A stretch of 64,000 nt of DNA from the NCBI RefSeq assembly GCF_002150005.2, contig NZ_MSPP01000001.1, positions 806,001 to 870,000 on the forward strand. Reading direction: 5' to 3'. The position numbers and the translations under genes are program-made. The notes beneath the pieces were generated by a model, which worked only from the letters and a program-made list of their open reading frames with translations, did not search any database and was not told the origin of the DNA. The DNA is from Marivivens niveibacter (GTDB taxonomy: Bacteria > Pseudomonadota > Alphaproteobacteria > Rhodobacterales > Rhodobacteraceae). Positions within the stretch are counted from its first letter, which is position 1, and every line of letters starts with the position of its first letter. Below are positions 26,974-36,503 of this stretch, one piece after another.

Positions 26974-28062
26974 ATGGCAGACGTTCAAAGCTGGGGATGG
27001 TTTGATTATTCTGGCACATGGCCAGGGTTTAATATTCTATCCGGTAACAATTTGGATCATCGCGGCGACGGTTTATCCGTTGATCCGTCCGGCTATGTTG
27101 AGATCACACTTAACGACTGGAATAACGACGGTCTGATATATGACGCCGATATTGATGGTGGTCCGATCAACGGCGGAGAAACCGTTACCGGCCCGTCAAT
27201 GACACTGACCCCGCACGAAGTCGCGCTCTATACCGGTTCCACCATTGTTCACAACGGCACGACCTATACGGTGAACATGGAAGTCACGCTGTTTACCAAT
27301 GGTATGTACGGCGTGCGTTTGTTGGATAATGAAATCCCAGAGGGCCATTATTCAGGCGTGACCAGCATCACCTTGGGCACGTGGAACGAGGTCGAATATT
27401 CTGGCATCCATGTCTCTGCCGTTGATCAGATGTTTGTCTGTTATGTGGCTGGCACCGAAATCGAAACCACGCGCGGCTATGTGCCTGTCGAACAGATCAA
27501 GGTGGGTGATTTCGTCGAAACGCTGGACCACGGCCCCCAACAGGTGCGCTGGATCGGATCACAGTTTGCCATCGGCACCGGTAAAAACGCGCCCATCCGG
27601 ATCGAAGCTGGGCTGTTTGATAACGATGTGCCGGTCTACGTGTCGCCCAATCACCGCATTTTGCTACACGGTGAAATGGTTGATATGCTGTTCGCCGCGG
27701 ACGAAGTTTTCGCACCCGCCAAACATTTGGTCAACGGGACGACCATTCGGTCTGAACCGCGCGCGTTGGTGCAGTATTGCCATTTCGCGTTAGACCAACA
27801 CGAAGTCATTATGGCTGATGGGATGCTTAGCGAAAGCTTGCTGCCGGGGCCGGAATCCCTGCGTTTGATACGACCTGCGGACCGTGATGCATTGTTTGAT
27901 GCATTGCCGCAGTTGCATGCGGGATGGGACGCCTATGGGCCGTCCGCGCGGATGTGTTTGACCAAACGTGAATGTGAATTGCTGCGGTGGGCGAATGATC
28001 GCGAACGTCAGTTCGAAAAACTGGATAGCCCCGTAATCGGGCGCAGTTTCGAACACCAATAA
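26974..28062 (+). CDS. Hint-domain protein
   Basis: A 362-residue protein of the bacterial Hint (Hint_2) class, frequent in Rhodobacteraceae. The N-terminal 150 residues are rich in Gly, Thr and Asp and probably form a beta-sandwich. The Hint domain begins at Cys156 (CYVAGTEIETTRGYVPVE), and the later His block VSPNHRILL is intact, so the residues needed for self-processing of hedgehog/intein type are present. No C-extein nucleophile was identified. No classical signal peptide is seen. Its target is unknown. It is followed by a strong terminator. Confidence 0.8.
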   Translation: MADVQSWGWFDYSGTWPGFNILSGNNLDHRGDGLSVDPSGYVEITLNDWNNDGLIYDADIDGGPINGGETVTGPSMTLTPHEVALYTGSTIVHNGTTYTVNMEVTLFTNGMYGVRLLDNEIPEGHYSGVTSITLGTWNEVEYSGIHVSAVDQMFVCYVAGTEIETTRGYVPVEQIKVGDFVETLDHGPQQVRWIGSQFAIGTGKNAPIRIEAGLFDNDVPVYVSPNHRILLHGEMVDMLFAADEVFAPAKHLVNGTTIRSEPRALVQYCHFALDQHEVIMADGMLSESLLPGPESLRLIRPADRDALFDALPQLHAGWDAYGPSARMCLTKRECELLRWANDRERQFEKLDSPVIGRSFEHQ

Positions 28063-28066
28063 AATA

Positions 28067-28093
28067 AAAGCCCCGCCAAATAGGCGGGGCTTT
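28067..28093. terminator. Bidirectional terminator between the Hint gene and acnA
   Basis: An 11-bp perfect stem (AAAGCCCCGCC with GGCGGGGCTTT) and a five-base loop lie between two convergent genes. T-rich tracts follow on both strands. Confidence 0.88.
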
Positions 28094-28099
28094 GTTGTT

Positions 28100-30853
28100 T
28101 TAGGCTTTTGCCAGATTGCGCAGCACGTAGTGCAGAACGCCGCCATTTTCGATGTATTCGATTTCGGGCGCTGTATCGATCCGGCACTTGATGTCGATCG
28201 TTTTGGTGGTGCCATCACCATAGGTGATATCGGCCTGAACTGTTTGCAGCGGTTTCACACTGTCCAGCCCCATGATCGTCACGGTTTCATCACCCGTCAG
28301 GTTCAGGGTTTTGCGTGTGTCGCCGCCCGTAAATTCAAACGGGATAACGCCCATGCCAACCAGATTGGATCGGTGAATACGTTCAAACGATTCCGCGATC
28401 ACGGCCTTTACACCCAGCAATGCGGTGCCTTTGGCCGCCCAGTCACGAGACGATCCCGCGCCGTATTGTTCACCGCCGAATACGACCAGCGGGGTGCCTT
28501 GTTCCTGATAGGCCATCGATGCGTCAAACACCGAAGTCTGTTCGCCATCGGGGCCTTTGGTATAGCCGCCTTCGACGCCGTCCAGCATTTCGTTTTTGAT
28601 CCGAATGTTGGCAAAGGTGCCGCGCATCATGATTTCGTGGTTACCGCGGCGCGATCCGTAGGAATTGAATTCGCGCGGCGCTACCTGACGTTCGATCAGA
28701 TACTGACCCGCAGGCGTGGATTGCGCGAATGACCCCGCTGGCGAAATGTGGTCTGTCGTGACCATGTCGCCCAGCATCAGCAGAACCTTTGCGCCTTCGA
28801 TATTTTCGATGGATCCTTTTTCTGCGGACATGCCTTGGAAATAGGGTGGGTTCTGAATGTAGGTCGAGGTCGGAGGCCAGTCATAGGTTTCGCCGCCCGA
28901 GACTTCGACCGCTTGCCATTTTTCATCGCCTTTGAAAACATCCGCGTATTTTTCAACGAACGCTTCGCGAGTGACGACCTTGTCCACCAGTTCGGCGATT
29001 TCGGCGTCGGTGGGCCAGATGTCTTTCAGGAAGACGTCTTTGCCGTCTTTGTCCTGAGCGATCGGATCATTTGACAGATCGATGTTCATGTCGCCCGCGA
29101 TGGCGTAGGCCACGACCAGCGGTGGGGATGCCAGATAGTTCGCGCGCACGTCAGGGGAAATGCGACCTTCAAAGTTGCGGTTGCCCGACAGAACGGACGT
29201 TGCGATCAGATCGCCGTCCGCGATCGCCTTGGACAATTCAGGCGCGATCGGGCCAGAGTTACCGATACAGGTCGTACAGCCATAGCCAACAAGGTTGAAA
29301 CCCAGCGCGTCCAGATCGTCCTGCAGGCCAGCCGCGTTCAGATATTCGGTCACAACCTGCGATCCTGGTGCCAGCGATGTTTTGACCCAAGGTTTGCGGG
29401 TCAGGCCCAGTTCGTTTGCCTTGCGCGCCACCAGACCCGCGCCGATCATCACATAGGGGTTGGATGTGTTGGTACAGGATGTGATCGACGCAATCACGAC
29501 CGACCCGTCGCGCAGTTCGTAATCGGCGCCCTCGACGGGGTGCGATTTACGTGGGTCTTTTTCCTCGACTGGGGTCGGAGCGGGGGCTTCGGCCTCCATC
29601 GCTTCGGCAGCCATGGAAGTGTCGATGCCGCGATATTCGTTGACGACGTTCATAAACGCATCCGATGCGTTCGACAGTTTGACGTAATCCTGCGGACGTT
29701 TCGGACCCGAGATCGCAGGCACGATGGTGCCCATGTCCAATTCCAGGGTCGACGAATAGATCGGCGCATAGTCCGCACCGCGCCAGAAACCGTTTTCTTT
29801 TGCGTAAGCTTCGACCAACGCGATGCGATCTTTGTCGCGGCCAGTCTGTTCCATGTAGTGCAGGGTTTCAGCGTCGATAGGGAAGAAACCACAGGTCGCG
29901 CCGTATTCAGGTGCCATGTTGGCGATCGTCGCACGTTGCGCCAGTGGCAGATTGTCCAAACCATCGCCGTAGAATTCGACGAATTTGCCAACAACGCCGT
30001 GGGCGCGCAGCATTTCAACGACTTTCAGAACCAAATCGGTGCCAGAGGTGCCTTCGACCATCGCGCCAGTCAGTTTGAAACCGACGACTTCGGGGATCAG
30101 CATGGAGATCGGTTGGCCGAGCATTGCGGCCTCTGCCTCGATCCCGCCAACGCCCCAGCCCAGAACGGCCATGCCGTTGACCATGGTTGTGTGGCTGTCT
30201 GTGCCGACCAATGTATCAGGATAGGCAACCATATCGCCGTTTTGGTCCGTATCCGACCAAACGGTTTGCGCCAGATATTCAACGTTCACCTGGTGACAAA
30301 TGCCTGTGCCCGGCGGCACAACGCGGAAATTCTGGAACGCGGTCTGTCCCCACTTCAGGAACTGATAGCGTTCCATGTTGCGTTCGTATTCGCGGTCCAC
30401 GTTCATCTGGAACGCACGTGGGTTGCCGAATTCGTCGATCATGACCGAATGGTCAATCACCAGATCAACGGGCACCAGCGGGTTAATTTTTTCTGGATTG
30501 CCGCCCAAGGCTTTGATCCCGTCGCGCATCGCGGCAAGGTCAACAACAGCAGGCACGCCAGTGAAATCCTGCATCAACACGCGGGCAGGGCGGTACGCGA
30601 TTTCGCGCGGGTTATTACCACCGTTTTTCGCCCAATCGCCGAAGGCGCGGATGTCGTCCACCGACACCGAAAAACCGTCGTCTTCGAACCGCAAAAGGTT
30701 TTCCAAAACAACCTTTAGCGATGCAGGTAACTTAGTGAAATCACCCAAGCCAGCCTCTTGGGCAGCGGGAATGGAATAATAGGCAATTGATTTGTCGCCA
30801 ACCGTCAATGTGCGGCGGGTTTTGGCGGTATCTTGGCCAACCTGAATAGGCAT
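28100..30853 (-). CDS. acnA: Aconitate hydratase A
   Basis: A 917-residue enzyme interconverting citrate and isocitrate in the TCA cycle, with a [4Fe-4S] cluster. Cluster cysteines are seen in [15 protein letters not shown] (first) and [12 protein letters not shown] (second and third). Other family blocks are [11 protein letters not shown] and [12 protein letters not shown]. The length fits the AcnA/IRP1 class rather than AcnB. A 199-base gap upstream holds its promoter and that of the divergent DUF1223 gene; nothing else was recognised in it. Confidence 0.97.
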   Translation of the reverse strand: MPIQVGQDTAKTRRTLTVGDKSIAYYSIPAAQEAGLGDFTKLPASLKVVLENLLRFEDDGFSVSVDDIRAFGDWAKNGGNNPREIAYRPARVLMQDFTGVPAVVDLAAMRDGIKALGGNPEKINPLVPVDLVIDHSVMIDEFGNPRAFQMNVDREYERNMERYQFLKWGQTAFQNFRVVPPGTGICHQVNVEYLAQTVWSDTDQNGDMVAYPDTLVGTDSHTTMVNGMAVLGWGVGGIEAEAAMLGQPISMLIPEVVGFKLTGAMVEGTSGTDLVLKVVEMLRAHGVVGKFVEFYGDGLDNLPLAQRATIANMAPEYGATCGFFPIDAETLHYMEQTGRDKDRIALVEAYAKENGFWRGADYAPIYSSTLELDMGTIVPAISGPKRPQDYVKLSNASDAFMNVVNEYRGIDTSMAAEAMEAEAPAPTPVEEKDPRKSHPVEGADYELRDGSVVIASITSCTNTSNPYVMIGAGLVARKANELGLTRKPWVKTSLAPGSQVVTEYLNAAGLQDDLDALGFNLVGYGCTTCIGNSGPIAPELSKAIADGDLIATSVLSGNRNFEGRISPDVRANYLASPPLVVAYAIAGDMNIDLSNDPIAQDKDGKDVFLKDIWPTDAEIAELVDKVVTREAFVEKYADVFKGDEKWQAVEVSGGETYDWPPTSTYIQNPPYFQGMSAEKGSIENIEGAKVLLMLGDMVTTDHISPAGSFAQSTPAGQYLIERQVAPREFNSYGSRRGNHEIMMRGTFANIRIKNEMLDGVEGGYTKGPDGEQTSVFDASMAYQEQGTPLVVFGGEQYGAGSSRDWAAKGTALLGVKAVIAESFERIHRSNLVGMGVIPFEFTGGDTRKTLNLTGDETVTIMGLDSVKPLQTVQADITYGDGTTKTIDIKCRIDTAPEIEYIENGGVLHYVLRNLAKA

Positions 30854-31052
30854 TTGATACGTCCTTTTGTTTTTGGCAAATAGCTATGACTAAAAACTAG
30901 TGTGGATACAGGCCATTACAATAGCTTAATTATGCAATGTATGCGATTGTATACCGTAATTTTGCAGTTTCATGTCAAACACTCGCAATTCGTTGATTGG
31001 AGTGTGCGCAAGGTTTCGTCTAGTGTTCATAAAGCAACTTTAGGTGGGATAA

Positions 31053-31754
31053 ATGATGCGGAACCTTGTATCGGCAATGTTGATGACAGCGGCTGTAGCG
31101 ACGCCAGCCATAGCCCAAGACACATCGCCGGTAGTGGTTGAATTATTTACCTCTCAGGGATGTTCGTCCTGTCCACCCGCCGATGAAATTCTGGCTGATT
31201 TGGCAGAACGTGATGATGTGATCGCGTTGGCATTACACGTCGATTATTGGGATTACATCGGTTGGAAAGACGAATTCGCCGACCCAATGTTCACGGAAAG
31301 GCAGAAAGCATACGCGATACAGGCGGGTGCGCGGTCTATCTACACACCTCAGTTTGTCGTGGGCGGTGTGAACCACGTCGTCGGGGCAGAGGCGATGCAG
31401 CTGGCCGATCAGATCCGCGACACTGCTAACATGCAAGGCGGTGCAGAGCTAACGATCAGCCGTTCTGGCGACACGCTACGGGTCCAAGCCGTATCCGCGC
31501 AAAGCTTTGCCAAGGCGCTGGATGTTGTTGTGGTGTCCTATGTGGCAAATGCCAATGTCGACATCGAAAGCGGTGAAAACGCAGGTAAAACAGTCGAATA
31601 CCACAACATCGTACAAAGCTGGGACGATGTTGCGGATTGGTCAGCCCAATCGCCTTTGGACATTTCGATGACCGTTGATACGGACAACCCGATTGTCGTC
31701 TTGCTGCAGGAACAAGGGCCCGGCGTGATCGTTGCAGCGGCGCAAGCGGATTAG
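31053..31754 (+). CDS. DUF1223 secreted thioredoxin-fold protein
   Basis: A 233-residue protein with a Sec signal peptide (MLMTAAVATPAIAQ). The family hallmark ELFTSQGCSSCPPADE near residue 33 has two cysteines in a CxxC arrangement. The blocks HVDYWDYIGW and YTPQFVVGG are also DUF1223-specific. The fold is thioredoxin-like, so a redox or metal role in the periplasm is likely, but the function is not established. The stop overlaps the convergent acyltransferase by four bases. Confidence 0.88.
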   Translation: MMRNLVSAMLMTAAVATPAIAQDTSPVVVELFTSQGCSSCPPADEILADLAERDDVIALALHVDYWDYIGWKDEFADPMFTERQKAYAIQAGARSIYTPQFVVGGVNHVVGAEAMQLADQIRDTANMQGGAELTISRSGDTLRVQAVSAQSFAKALDVVVVSYVANANVDIESGENAGKTVEYHNIVQSWDDVADWSAQSPLDISMTVDTDNPIVVLLQEQGPGVIVAAAQAD

Positions 31755-32638
31755 GAAAAGTCTTTCCATCGGCGATGGACCCAGAACCATTGTTCGGGGT
31801 TGTCAGATATCCGTTTTTCCAATCGCCGCGTGAGCTCGGTCATCATGGTTTCGGGATCGCTATGTTCAATGGGCGTTTCAACCACAACCTTGAACGATAG
31901 GCCGTCTGTTTGCCTAATTCCGAAATAGGGTACCAACAAGGCCTTTGATCGCAGTGCGATGCTGGCCGCAGAAGTGGCTGTGCGTGCAGGTTTGCCTAGA
32001 AAATCAATCATAACGCCATCGCGTACAGCGACATCAAACAGCAATGTGCCCATGCCGCCGGATCGTAAATGACGGGCGAAACCGCCTGTGCCGCGGCGCC
32101 CTTGGGCGAAGACGGGCCCAGACATTTCAGTCATTGTTTTCGCATAGTGTTCGTTGAAATAGGCGTTTTTCATCGGGCGATATAGTCCGCCGATAGAGTA
32201 GCCCATTTTCGTCAACACTTGGCGTGGCGCTTCGTGGTTACCGAAGTGACCAGTTACGAACAGGACGGGCCGATTTTCAGCATGTGCCTGTTTTACAGCG
32301 TCTAAACCATCACCGATAATTTCGGCATCAGACAGATGATCGCCAAATTGCGCGCCCGAATAATTTTCAATGAGCGTTCGGCCTGTGTTGTTTAAAACAC
32401 CCGCTGCGATCGCCCGTTTGGTATTCATATCCAAAGACGGATCAATCATGGACAGGTTCTGCAAAACCCGTTTTCTGTAACCCGCGATCGGTCCGATGAA
32501 ATGTTGGGTCAGCGCGCCCATTAGGCGAACGCGGCGCGCGTATGGCAGCAAAGACAACCCAGCGATGATCCCCCGCAACACTCTGTCGGTGATCCAATCA
32601 GCCGGAGAACGGCGGCCTTTGTTCTTTTTCTTCGCCAT
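31751..32638 (-). CDS. Lysophospholipid/lipid A acyltransferase family protein
   Basis: A 295-residue protein of the LpxL/LpxM (HtrB) acyltransferase family. Its motif is H-x4-E in TGHFGNHE, and the downstream LYRPMKN, RGTGG and W-H-RW ending are typical. It likely transfers an acyl chain onto lipid A or a related lipid at the inner membrane. The start is the ATG after an AGGA site giving MAKKKNKGRR; fifteen further codons are open upstream. The FliG-like gene precedes it on the same strand. Confidence 0.82.
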   Translation of the reverse strand: MAKKKNKGRRSPADWITDRVLRGIIAGLSLLPYARRVRLMGALTQHFIGPIAGYRKRVLQNLSMIDPSLDMNTKRAIAAGVLNNTGRTLIENYSGAQFGDHLSDAEIIGDGLDAVKQAHAENRPVLFVTGHFGNHEAPRQVLTKMGYSIGGLYRPMKNAYFNEHYAKTMTEMSGPVFAQGRRGTGGFARHLRSGGMGTLLFDVAVRDGVMIDFLGKPARTATSAASIALRSKALLVPYFGIRQTDGLSFKVVVETPIEHSDPETMMTELTRRLEKRISDNPEQWFWVHRRWKDFS

Positions 32639-32703
32639 GCGCGATCCTGTTGTTTGGCATTCAGATAATCGGCTGCGCGCCAAAGGACAAGTTTTTGAAC
32701 AGA

Positions 32704-33735
32704 TTACGCGCCGTCTGTTGCTGCTGCGCGGATAAGGGCAATGTCGCCGTTTGATGCCAGATCGCTGACCATGGAAATGAATTTCGCTTGTGCCTGCTCT
32801 CCCTCTGTGGCGGATGGGGCAGGGGCGGCCTCAATGTCCTCTTTCATCTGTTCGGACAAACGTTTTGACAGGTTGGATAATAAATAAGCAGCGGCATCGG
32901 TTGTTGGTCCGGCGATTGATAAGGCGCACGCAAGGGCGGGAATTGTAATGTCGCGTGGCACGTCCCGCATGATTGTTGGCACATCTGGCGGGGCGATGCG
33001 GCTGGGAATATCTGCAAACGTGAATATGGACTGACGAACCTCTTGCGTGAATGCAGGGTCGTCTTTGTGTAAGTCATCTAACAAACTTTCACGCAGCTGG
33101 CTTTGTGATGCTGTTAGAATAGCGCCTAGGCGTTTGGGTGGCGTGTCGCCAAACACAGGATCAGATGTGCGTTGGTATGATTCGTTTATGGTTGTCCCAA
33201 TTATTCCTAGAACCGGTGCCGATACGGCATTTGTGCGGGACATCGCATAGGTGATCCGTCGAGCATGTTCACCTGGTATTTGGCCTAAAATTTCTGCCGC
33301 CTTATCAACTGGTAGCTGACTCAGGATAATGGACGCGACTTCGATCCCTTCGGTCTGCAAGATCTGTCGCAATGTCGCTGTTGGCAGCGCGCGCACTGCA
33401 CCCCACGGGTCGGTTCCTGAAATTTCATCCTTTAGCTTTGCCTGAACTTTTTCAGACAATGTTCCGCTGATTTGTGCAAAGGCGTCCGATAACCCGTCGG
33501 GTCCGGACATACCTGTTTGTTCAACGGCGTCCAAAAATTCGCGGATCACGCAATCAATGGTCATCGTGTCGATCTGACCAATCAATCCCATTTCGCGCGT
33601 TAAAGCGATTTGCGCATCGTCCGACAACTCTGCCAGATCAGGACTGATCCCGTTGTCATGCAAAAACTGAAGTATCACCGCCGCTTTTTGTCTACGGGGC
33701 AATGGTTTAGGGGTCAGAGTTTGTCCGTCGGCCAT
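32704..33735 (-). CDS. FliG-like flagellar motor switch protein (orphan)
   Basis: A 343-residue protein with the three-part FliG layout. The N-terminal region starts RRQKAAVILQFL. The middle domain has SIILSQLPVDKAAEILGQIP, like the FliG EHPQ-type motif region. The C-terminal domain has ADIPSRIAPPDVPTIMRDV and LLSNLSKRLSEQMKEDIEA, the torque-helix region. In FliG this last part carries charged residues that meet MotA. Other flagellar genes are not within 30 kb on either side in this window, so it is either a displaced fliG or a paralogue. A second cytosolic role cannot be excluded. The downstream neighbour is an acyltransferase gene. Confidence 0.75.
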   Translation of the reverse strand: MADGQTLTPKPLPRRQKAAVILQFLHDNGISPDLAELSDDAQIALTREMGLIGQIDTMTIDCVIREFLDAVEQTGMSGPDGLSDAFAQISGTLSEKVQAKLKDEISGTDPWGAVRALPTATLRQILQTEGIEVASIILSQLPVDKAAEILGQIPGEHARRITYAMSRTNAVSAPVLGIIGTTINESYQRTSDPVFGDTPPKRLGAILTASQSQLRESLLDDLHKDDPAFTQEVRQSIFTFADIPSRIAPPDVPTIMRDVPRDITIPALACALSIAGPTTDAAAYLLSNLSKRLSEQMKEDIEAAPAPSATEGEQAQAKFISMVSDLASNGDIALIRAAATDGA

Positions 33736-33809
33736 CACAGGTCATCATTTGTCAGTACCGTTAAAGGATACAAACCTGTGGTAAACTAAATCCTAATTTT
33801 GCTGCCCCA

Positions 33810-34298
33810 TTAGGGTGTCGTCAGCATCACCGACAGTGATTTTAAATCGGATCGGATGTCGATGCTGAGCGGTTTGGACGGATCGGTCAAGTCATGCATC
33901 TTTTGTGTACATGCCAACAAGGTTTCGATTTCGTCGTCCGTAAATTCGCGGTCATCCCGGGCGAAAAAACCCATCGACTGGACGTCTTTTGGCTGAATGC
34001 TGGTGACGCACCCATAGGCCAAACCATATTCAGCTGCCTGAGGCATCACGTTCTGAGGGTCGGGAAGGTCCATCTCAGACCAACGCGCCGCGCCGCGGTT
34101 TTGGAATGCCCAATGAACAGTCGGATCAGAGACAACCATGCCTTTTTCGACATATTTGGCTGTCCAATCTGTCCTGTAGGTTTGCAGCATGATCGAAGGT
34201 GCGGTATACACAACATGCAACCCCAAGGCGAACCCTGACGTACATAGCGATTTCGCTGTAGTGAGGGTCGATTTGATCTGGGATTTGGTCGTCGTCAT
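33810..34298 (-). CDS. Autoinducer-binding-domain protein without HTH
   Basis: A 162-residue protein that matches only the N-terminal autoinducer-binding half of LuxR-family regulators. The ligand-pocket pattern is recognisable: W-x3-Y, then MVVSDPTVHWAF and ARWSEM. The domain ends soon after DREFTDDEIETLL and there is no helix-turn-helix. The same residues, including REFTDDE, occur in the divergent LuxR gene 123 bases away, so the two are clearly related. It could modulate the full-length partner by forming inactive dimers or by sequestering ligand; that is inference. Confidence 0.8.
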   Translation of the reverse strand: MTTTKSQIKSTLTTAKSLCTSGFALGLHVVYTAPSIMLQTYRTDWTAKYVEKGMVVSDPTVHWAFQNRGAARWSEMDLPDPQNVMPQAAEYGLAYGCVTSIQPKDVQSMGFFARDDREFTDDEIETLLACTQKMHDLTDPSKPLSIDIRSDLKSLSVMLTTP

Positions 34299-34338
34299 GA
34301 GGCTGTGTGTGGTGAAATGGTTCTTTAGTTCTTATCGG

Positions 34339-34354
34339 CGTACATCTGAGTACG
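34339..34354. promoter_or_regulatory. Dyad in the divergent LuxR intergenic region
   Basis: An inverted repeat CGTAC-6-GTACG lies in the shared promoter region of the HTH-less gene and the luxR gene. Length and symmetry are compatible with a LuxR-type operator, although it does not match the classical lux box. Confidence 0.4.
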
Positions 34355-34421
34355 GTTCTCTATGACCTATTCTACGTTCGTCTGCAAACAAAGTACTGAA
34401 AAGTCTGTAAAGGGCGGCGCT

Positions 34422-35045
34422 ATGAGTTTTGTTTTCGCATCTACCGGCGACTATGCACAAGAAATTAATAAAGTCGCGCCGCTGGGTCACCATATTGCGT
34501 TGCGTGTAGGTTTCGCTTTCCCGTTAGAGGAAATCAACGCCTTGCCGCGCAAATGGCTGCAGCACTACGCAGCGAACCGCATGGTCGTGCAGGATCCTGT
34601 CTTTCGGTGGGCTTACGCAAAAACAGGCACAGTGCGTTGGTCTGAGTTGGAACAGTTCGATCCATTTGGTGTGATCGCACAGGCCAAAGATTTCGGGTTG
34701 AATTATGGTGTGTCGGTTGCCTGCATTGATGAGGGCGGGCAGGGCGTGCGGTCGTTTGGATCGTTCTTGCGCGGTGATCGCGAATTTACAGATGATGAAA
34801 TGGCGATGCTGCTGGACCGTGTTCAGCGTCTACACCGTCGCTGTATGCCGCCCAGCAATATCACCTTTGCCGAAACCGAAGCCTTGTCCATGATTGGCGA
34901 AGGCATGCGGCTGAAGCAGATTGCGCATGAATTGGGCGTGACCGAAGGTGCGGTCAAACAGCGGCTAAAGAATGCGAAATCGAAATTGGGCGCTAATACA
35001 TCAGCCCAAGCTGCATCGCTCGCGCGGGCGTATGGCCTGATCTAA
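34422..35045 (+). CDS. LuxR-family transcriptional regulator (solo)
   Basis: A 207-residue regulator with an N-terminal autoinducer-binding domain (W-x3-Y, MVVQDPVFRWAY, VRWSEL) and a C-terminal LuxR helix-turn-helix (SMIGEGMRLKQIAHELGVTEGAVKQRLKNAKSKLG). The start ATG follows AAAGGG; the frame is open 20 codons upstream. No luxI-type synthase gene is nearby, so it is a LuxR solo that may read a signal made elsewhere or by other cells. It is divergent from its HTH-less relative and convergent with purB. Confidence 0.88.
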   Translation: MSFVFASTGDYAQEINKVAPLGHHIALRVGFAFPLEEINALPRKWLQHYAANRMVVQDPVFRWAYAKTGTVRWSELEQFDPFGVIAQAKDFGLNYGVSVACIDEGGQGVRSFGSFLRGDREFTDDEMAMLLDRVQRLHRRCMPPSNITFAETEALSMIGEGMRLKQIAHELGVTEGAVKQRLKNAKSKLGANTSAQAASLARAYGLI

Positions 35046-35060
35046 ACGTTTCCAGATATG

Positions 35061-35082
35061 AAAAAGGGGCCCGAAGGCCCCT
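35061..35082 (-). terminator. Terminator between luxR and purB
   Basis: A 7-bp stem (AGGGGCC with GGCCCCT) and a four-base loop CGAA. On the minus strand a run of T follows, so it mainly serves purB. It may also stop the convergent luxR transcript. Confidence 0.75.
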
Positions 35083-35090
35083 GTTCCGAA

Positions 35091-36395
35091 TTATTCGCCA
35101 AACACACGTTTGAAGATCGTGTCGACGTGTTTGGTGTGGTATTCCATGTCGAATTTTTCGTTGATGCCGTCTTCGCCCAGTGCGGCGACAACTTCGGCGT
35201 CAGCCAGTAGAAGTTCGCGGAAATCAACGCGGTCTTCCCAAACTTTCAGCGCGTTACGCTGCACCATGGAATAAGCGTCTTCGCGCGATACGCCTGCTTG
35301 GGTCAGGGCCAGTAGAACGCGCTGCGACATAACCAGACCTGGGAATTTGTTCATGTTGTCCAGCATGTTCTGTGGGAACACCAACATCTTGTCGATAACG
35401 CCGGTCAAACGGTTCAGAGCAAAGTCCAAAGTGATGGTCGCATCTGGGCCAATGCCGCGTTCAACGGACGAATGTGAAATATCACGTTCATGCCACAGGG
35501 CAACGTTTTCCATCGCTGGGATCACGGTCATACGCACCAGACGAGCCAGACCGGTCAGGTTTTCGGTCAGAACTGGGTTCTTTTTGTGCGGCATCGCGGA
35601 CGAGCCTTTTTGACCCATCGAGAAGAACTCAGCGCCTTCCAGAACTTCGGTACGCTGCATGTGGCGGATTTCGATAGCAACGTTTTCGATCGACGATGCG
35701 ATCACGCCCAGCACGGCAAAGAACATCGCGTGACGGTCGCGCGGGATAACCTGAGTCGAAATCGGCTCTGGTTTCAGACCCAGCTGTTCGCAAACGTGTT
35801 CTTCGACCGCTGGATCAATGTTCGCGAATGTACCAACCGCGCCCGAAATTGCGCCAGTTGCGATTTCTTCACGTGCATGTTTCAGGCGAGCCAAGTTGCG
35901 GTCCATTTCCGCGTAGAAACGCGCAAAGGTGAGGCCCATGGTGGTTGGCTCTGCGTGGATGCCGTGGGAACGACCAACGCGAACAGTGTTTTTGTGTTCT
36001 ACCGCACGCTTTTTCAGCGCGGCCAGCAGGGCTTCCATGTCCTTGATCAGGATGTCGGATGCGCGGACCAGCTGAACGTTCAGGCAGGTGTCCAGAACGT
36101 CGGAGGATGTCATGCCTTGGTGAACGAACCGAGCCTCTTCGGAACCAACGTGTTCAGCAAGGTGCGTCAAGAACGCGATAACGTCGTGTTTTGTGACGGC
36201 TTCGATTTCGTCGATGCGTGCAACGTCGAATTCTACGTCTTTGGCTTTCCAAACTGCGTCAGCGTTTTCTTGTGGGATCACGCCCAGCTTGGCTTGTGCG
36301 TCACAGGCGTGCGCCTCGATTTCGTACCAGATTTTGAATTTGGTAGCAGGTTCCCAAATGGCAACCATGTCGGGGCGGGCATAACGGGGGATCAT
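35091..36395 (-). CDS. purB: Adenylosuccinate lyase
   Basis: A 434-residue enzyme of the fumarase/aspartase superfamily acting twice in purine synthesis (SAICAR to AICAR, and adenylosuccinate to AMP). The superfamily signature is seen as GQKGSSAMPHKKNP near residue 255, with the catalytic His region in VGRSHGIHAEPTT and MTSSDVLDT. Length is that of the shorter bacterial PurB class. Monocistronic, with a terminator immediately downstream. Confidence 0.96.
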   Translation of the reverse strand: MIPRYARPDMVAIWEPATKFKIWYEIEAHACDAQAKLGVIPQENADAVWKAKDVEFDVARIDEIEAVTKHDVIAFLTHLAEHVGSEEARFVHQGMTSSDVLDTCLNVQLVRASDILIKDMEALLAALKKRAVEHKNTVRVGRSHGIHAEPTTMGLTFARFYAEMDRNLARLKHAREEIATGAISGAVGTFANIDPAVEEHVCEQLGLKPEPISTQVIPRDRHAMFFAVLGVIASSIENVAIEIRHMQRTEVLEGAEFFSMGQKGSSAMPHKKNPVLTENLTGLARLVRMTVIPAMENVALWHERDISHSSVERGIGPDATITLDFALNRLTGVIDKMLVFPQNMLDNMNKFPGLVMSQRVLLALTQAGVSREDAYSMVQRNALKVWEDRVDFRELLLADAEVVAALGEDGINEKFDMEYHTKHVDTIFKRVFGE

Positions 36396-36503
36396 TGGCA
36401 GCGACCTTTATGTCTGGAATGGTTGGGTGGGTATTACTGCGCATGACCCTTGGTCACAAGACCATGACTGGTCAAAGCCCGCTGATTGACCCAACAATAT
36501 GAC

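Noticed and set aside
29540-30718. 392-residue plus-strand ORF opposite acnA
   Set aside because: Antisense to a highly conserved enzyme; contains only His/Arg/Phe-rich shadow sequence.
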